Source of the DNA: Streptomyces durocortorensis
GTDB taxonomy: Bacteria > Actinomycetota > Actinomycetes > Streptomycetales > Streptomycetaceae
Length of the DNA: 35,830 bases
Assembly: GCF_016901035.1 (NCBI RefSeq)
Contig: NZ_JAFEUF010000053.1
Coordinates: 1-35,830, forward strand
Direction of reading: 5' to 3'
In this document: one piece after another, positions 33,908-35,830 of the stretch
Layout: the number at the start of each line of letters is the position of its first letter
How positions within the stretch are numbered: position 1 is the first letter of the stretch
The notes under the pieces: model-generated
What the model saw: the letters and a program-made list of their open reading frames with translations, nothing else
Database searches by the model: none
Told to the model about the DNA's origin: nothing
Program-made: the position numbers and the translations under genes

Positions 33908-34011
33908 GGGGGGTGTGCCTTTCCTTCGGTTTCGTACGGTGTCCAGTGTGCGGGGTGCGGTGGGGTGCGATGGGTTGCCGGGGGCGTCCGGCGGCCGCTT
34001 CGCCATCAATC

Positions 34012-34185
34012 GGCCACATCAAGCCCGTCCGGCCACATCAAGCCCGTCCGGCGATTGAGGACATCGGTGGGCCCGGCCAAACTCAGCCCATCCGGCAAGA
34101 CCCAGCCCGTCCGGCGATTGAGGACATCTTTGAGGCCGGCCGGATCCAGCCCGAGGGTTCCGTCCTCAAACGCCGGACGGGCTGG
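34012..34185. repeat. REP-like repeat cluster between agmatinase and symporter genes
   Basis: GGCCACATCAAGCCCGTCC is repeated directly at 34012 and 34031 (19-bp period). AGCCCGTCCGGCGATTGAGG recurs at 34041 and 34104, with a partial copy at 34084. The copy at 34102-34125 and an inverted copy at 34162-34185 are complementary at 23 of 24 positions, enclosing a 36-nt loop. This would make a very stable terminator-like hairpin for leftward transcription from the symporter gene. From memory, this sequence type is common between Streptomyces genes. The inverted copy supplies the symporter's last codons and stop. Confidence 0.85.
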
Positions 34186-35662
34186 AAGCGCCGCTGGGGT
34201 GGGCCGGAGCCGTCGGGTCGGGCCCGCCCCGCCCCGCCAAGCGTTCGCGCCACGCGGCCAGCACATCCGCATCCGTAGGCGGCGTAGCCAGCGACACGAC
34301 CACGTACACGGCCAGCGACGCCAGCAGCCCGTAGTAGATCGGCTGGTTGGCGAGGATCCCGTAGTGCCACATCAGCCCGATCACCGCGACACCGCCCACG
34401 GCCACCGCCGACAGCGCCCCGGCCGCCGTGCCGCGCCGCCACAGCAGCCCGCCGATGATCGGCACGAGCAGCCCGCCCACCAGCAGGTTGTAGGCCACGG
34501 TCAGCGCCTCCACCACGTCGTTCAGCGCGATGGCGATCAGAATGACGGCGATCCCCATGATGAGGATGAACGCCCGGTTCCCCTTGACCTCGTCGTGCGG
34601 TTCGTCCCCGGCGCCACTCCCGCCGCGCCCGACGACCCCCCGCAACCGGGACCAGATGTCGTTGTTGGCGACCGTGGCGCAGGCGATCAGCGCGCCCGAG
34701 GACGTCGACATCACAGCGGCCAGCGCGGCGGCGAGCACCAGCCCGCGCACGCCGACCGGCAGCTCGTCCTTGACGATCGTCGCGAAGGCCGCGTCCGCAC
34801 TCGCCAGGTTCGGGTACATCACCTTGGCGGCGGTGCCGATGACGGCTCCGGCGATGGCGTAGACGAGACAGTACGTACCGGCGACCGTTCCGCCCCACCG
34901 CGCCGTCGTGTCGCTGCGCGCGGTGAACACGCGCTGCCAGATGTCCTGCCCGATGAGCATGCCGAAGGTGTAGATCAGGACATACGTGAAGATCGTCTCA
35001 CCGCCGATACCGAGCGGGTCGAAGTACTCGGTCGGCAGCTGCGCCTTCATCTCGCTGAAGCCGCCCGCCTTGACGACGGCGATCGGCAGCAGGAGCAGCA
35101 GCACCCCGATGGTCTTGACGACGAACTGGACCATGTCGGTGAGCGTGATCGACCACATGCCGCCGAGCGTCGAGTACGCGACGACGATCACGCCTCCGAG
35201 GACGATCGCGACGGTCCGGTTCACGTCGAAGAGGACGTCGAAGATGGTGGCGTACGCGATCGTCGAGGTGACCGCGAGCATCAGCGTGTACGCCCACATC
35301 ACGACGCCGGAGATGATCCCGGCCCGGCCGCCGTAGCGCAGGTCGAGCATCTCGGAGACGGTGTAGACCTTCAGCCGGGCGATCCGCGCGGAGAAGAAGA
35401 CGGACAGCGCGAGGAGCCCGAGGCCGATGGTGAAGACCATCCACGCGCCGGAGAGGCCGTACTGGTAGCCGAGCCCGACACCGCCGATGGTGGACGCGCC
35501 GCCGAGGACGATCGCGGCCATGGTGCCGGAGTACATGCCCGGCCCGAGACGGCGGCCCGCGACCAGGAACTCAGCTTTGGACTTGGCGCGGCGCATGCCC
35601 CACCAGCCCATGGCGAGCATGCCGGCCAGGTAGACGACGATCACGGCGTAGTCGACAGCCAT
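34166..35662 (-). CDS. Sodium:solute symporter family transporter (498 aa)
   Basis: This is a membrane protein with about 13 hydrophobic helices. The SSS-family signature region appears as AEFLVAGRRLGPGMYSGT, with GGASTIGGVGLGYQYGLSG following and TVSEMLDLRYGGRAGI in the third segment; GGMWSITLTDMVQFVV is also typical. It would couple Na+ entry to uptake of a small solute. The ATG at 35662 has GGAGGGAAG just upstream; the open frame extends to 35818 without another good start. The C-terminus (ASSPSGV) is encoded inside the repeat element and is probably not functional. Adjacency to the agmatinase suggests agmatine, a guanidino compound or a related amine as substrate, which is inference only. 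Confidence 0.9.
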   Translation of the reverse strand: MAVDYAVIVVYLAGMLAMGWWGMRRAKSKAEFLVAGRRLGPGMYSGTMAAIVLGGASTIGGVGLGYQYGLSGAWMVFTIGLGLLALSVFFSARIARLKVYTVSEMLDLRYGGRAGIISGVVMWAYTLMLAVTSTIAYATIFDVLFDVNRTVAIVLGGVIVVAYSTLGGMWSITLTDMVQFVVKTIGVLLLLLPIAVVKAGGFSEMKAQLPTEYFDPLGIGGETIFTYVLIYTFGMLIGQDIWQRVFTARSDTTARWGGTVAGTYCLVYAIAGAVIGTAAKVMYPNLASADAAFATIVKDELPVGVRGLVLAAALAAVMSTSSGALIACATVANNDIWSRLRGVVGRGGSGAGDEPHDEVKGNRAFILIMGIAVILIAIALNDVVEALTVAYNLLVGGLLVPIIGGLLWRRGTAAGALSAVAVGGVAVIGLMWHYGILANQPIYYGLLASLAVYVVVSLATPPTDADVLAAWRERLAGRGGPDPTAPAHPSGASSPSGV

Positions 35663-35830
35663 GGGCTTCCCTCCGTCTCGCGCAAACAGATGTACGTGCG
35701 AGGAAGACGGTAGGTGGCCGAAAGCCGACGCTGAAGTGTACGTTTCCTCCACTCTCACCGAGATGAATGGATGAACCGTCCATGCCGACCCCTCCCGCAG
35801 GCACCACTCCCCCACCACCCCCGGCTTCGC

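Overview
The window is very GC-rich, strongly third-position-GC-biased DNA with frequent GTG starts and AGGAGG-type ribosome sites. The gene families (a LAL-type LuxR regulator, a SARP regulator, lanthipeptide synthetases, a SapA-like secreted protein, an LppU-like lipoprotein) point to Streptomyces or a close actinomycete relative. I see no rRNA, tRNA, CRISPR array, transposase or integrase.

Positions 1-20533 look like one RiPP (ribosomally made, post-translationally modified peptide) biosynthetic region with three modules. Module 1 (88-3531) is a class II lanthionine synthetase (LanM) followed by a 65-residue, Ser/Thr-rich, cysteine-free peptide. Next come two regulators, a LAL (3611-6532) and a SARP with an NB-ARC domain (6774-8720). 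Module 2 is leftward (13269 to 8707): two tandem precursor peptides with near-identical leaders and the same single-Cys C-terminal segment, a strong hairpin, an MFS exporter and a class III LanKC synthetase. Module 3 runs rightward from the same 321-bp divergent promoter (13591-20533): a radical SAM/SPASM-like enzyme, a haem-oxygenase-like diiron protein, a 72-residue small protein, a zinc-ribbon/cyclase/ATPase/TPR signalling protein, a cytoplasmic subtilisin-like protease and a GAF protein. A 14-nt motif (GRCAGCRGTATSGG) occurs twice in the divergent promoter and once before the SARP gene, which suggests common control.

The main hypothesis is that modules 2 and 3 act on the same twin precursors. 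Their conserved segment (GNCISVLSVVE) places the Cys before the Ser residues. That is backwards for a canonical lanthionine or labionin, but it is the usual order for a sactionine made by a radical SAM enzyme. The product could therefore be a hybrid carrying both kinds of modification. This is inference and needs chemistry.

Positions 20682-26358 hold apparently unrelated genes: a TIM-barrel sugar isomerase-like protein, a Tat-exported NagZ-type GH3 glycosidase with a recognisable promoter and operators, an LppU-like lipoprotein, a secreted S37/S28-like aminopeptidase and a SapA-like secreted protein. Positions 26466-30197 encode a fused ABC exporter with one degenerate ATP site. A HigBA-type toxin-antitoxin pair (30398-31212) with palindromes in its promoter follows. 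The right end (31227-35662) is a leftward group comprising a sodium:solute symporter, an agmatinase and a translationally coupled ThDP enzyme. A REP-like repeat lies between the symporter and agmatinase genes and supplies the last codons and stop of the symporter gene.
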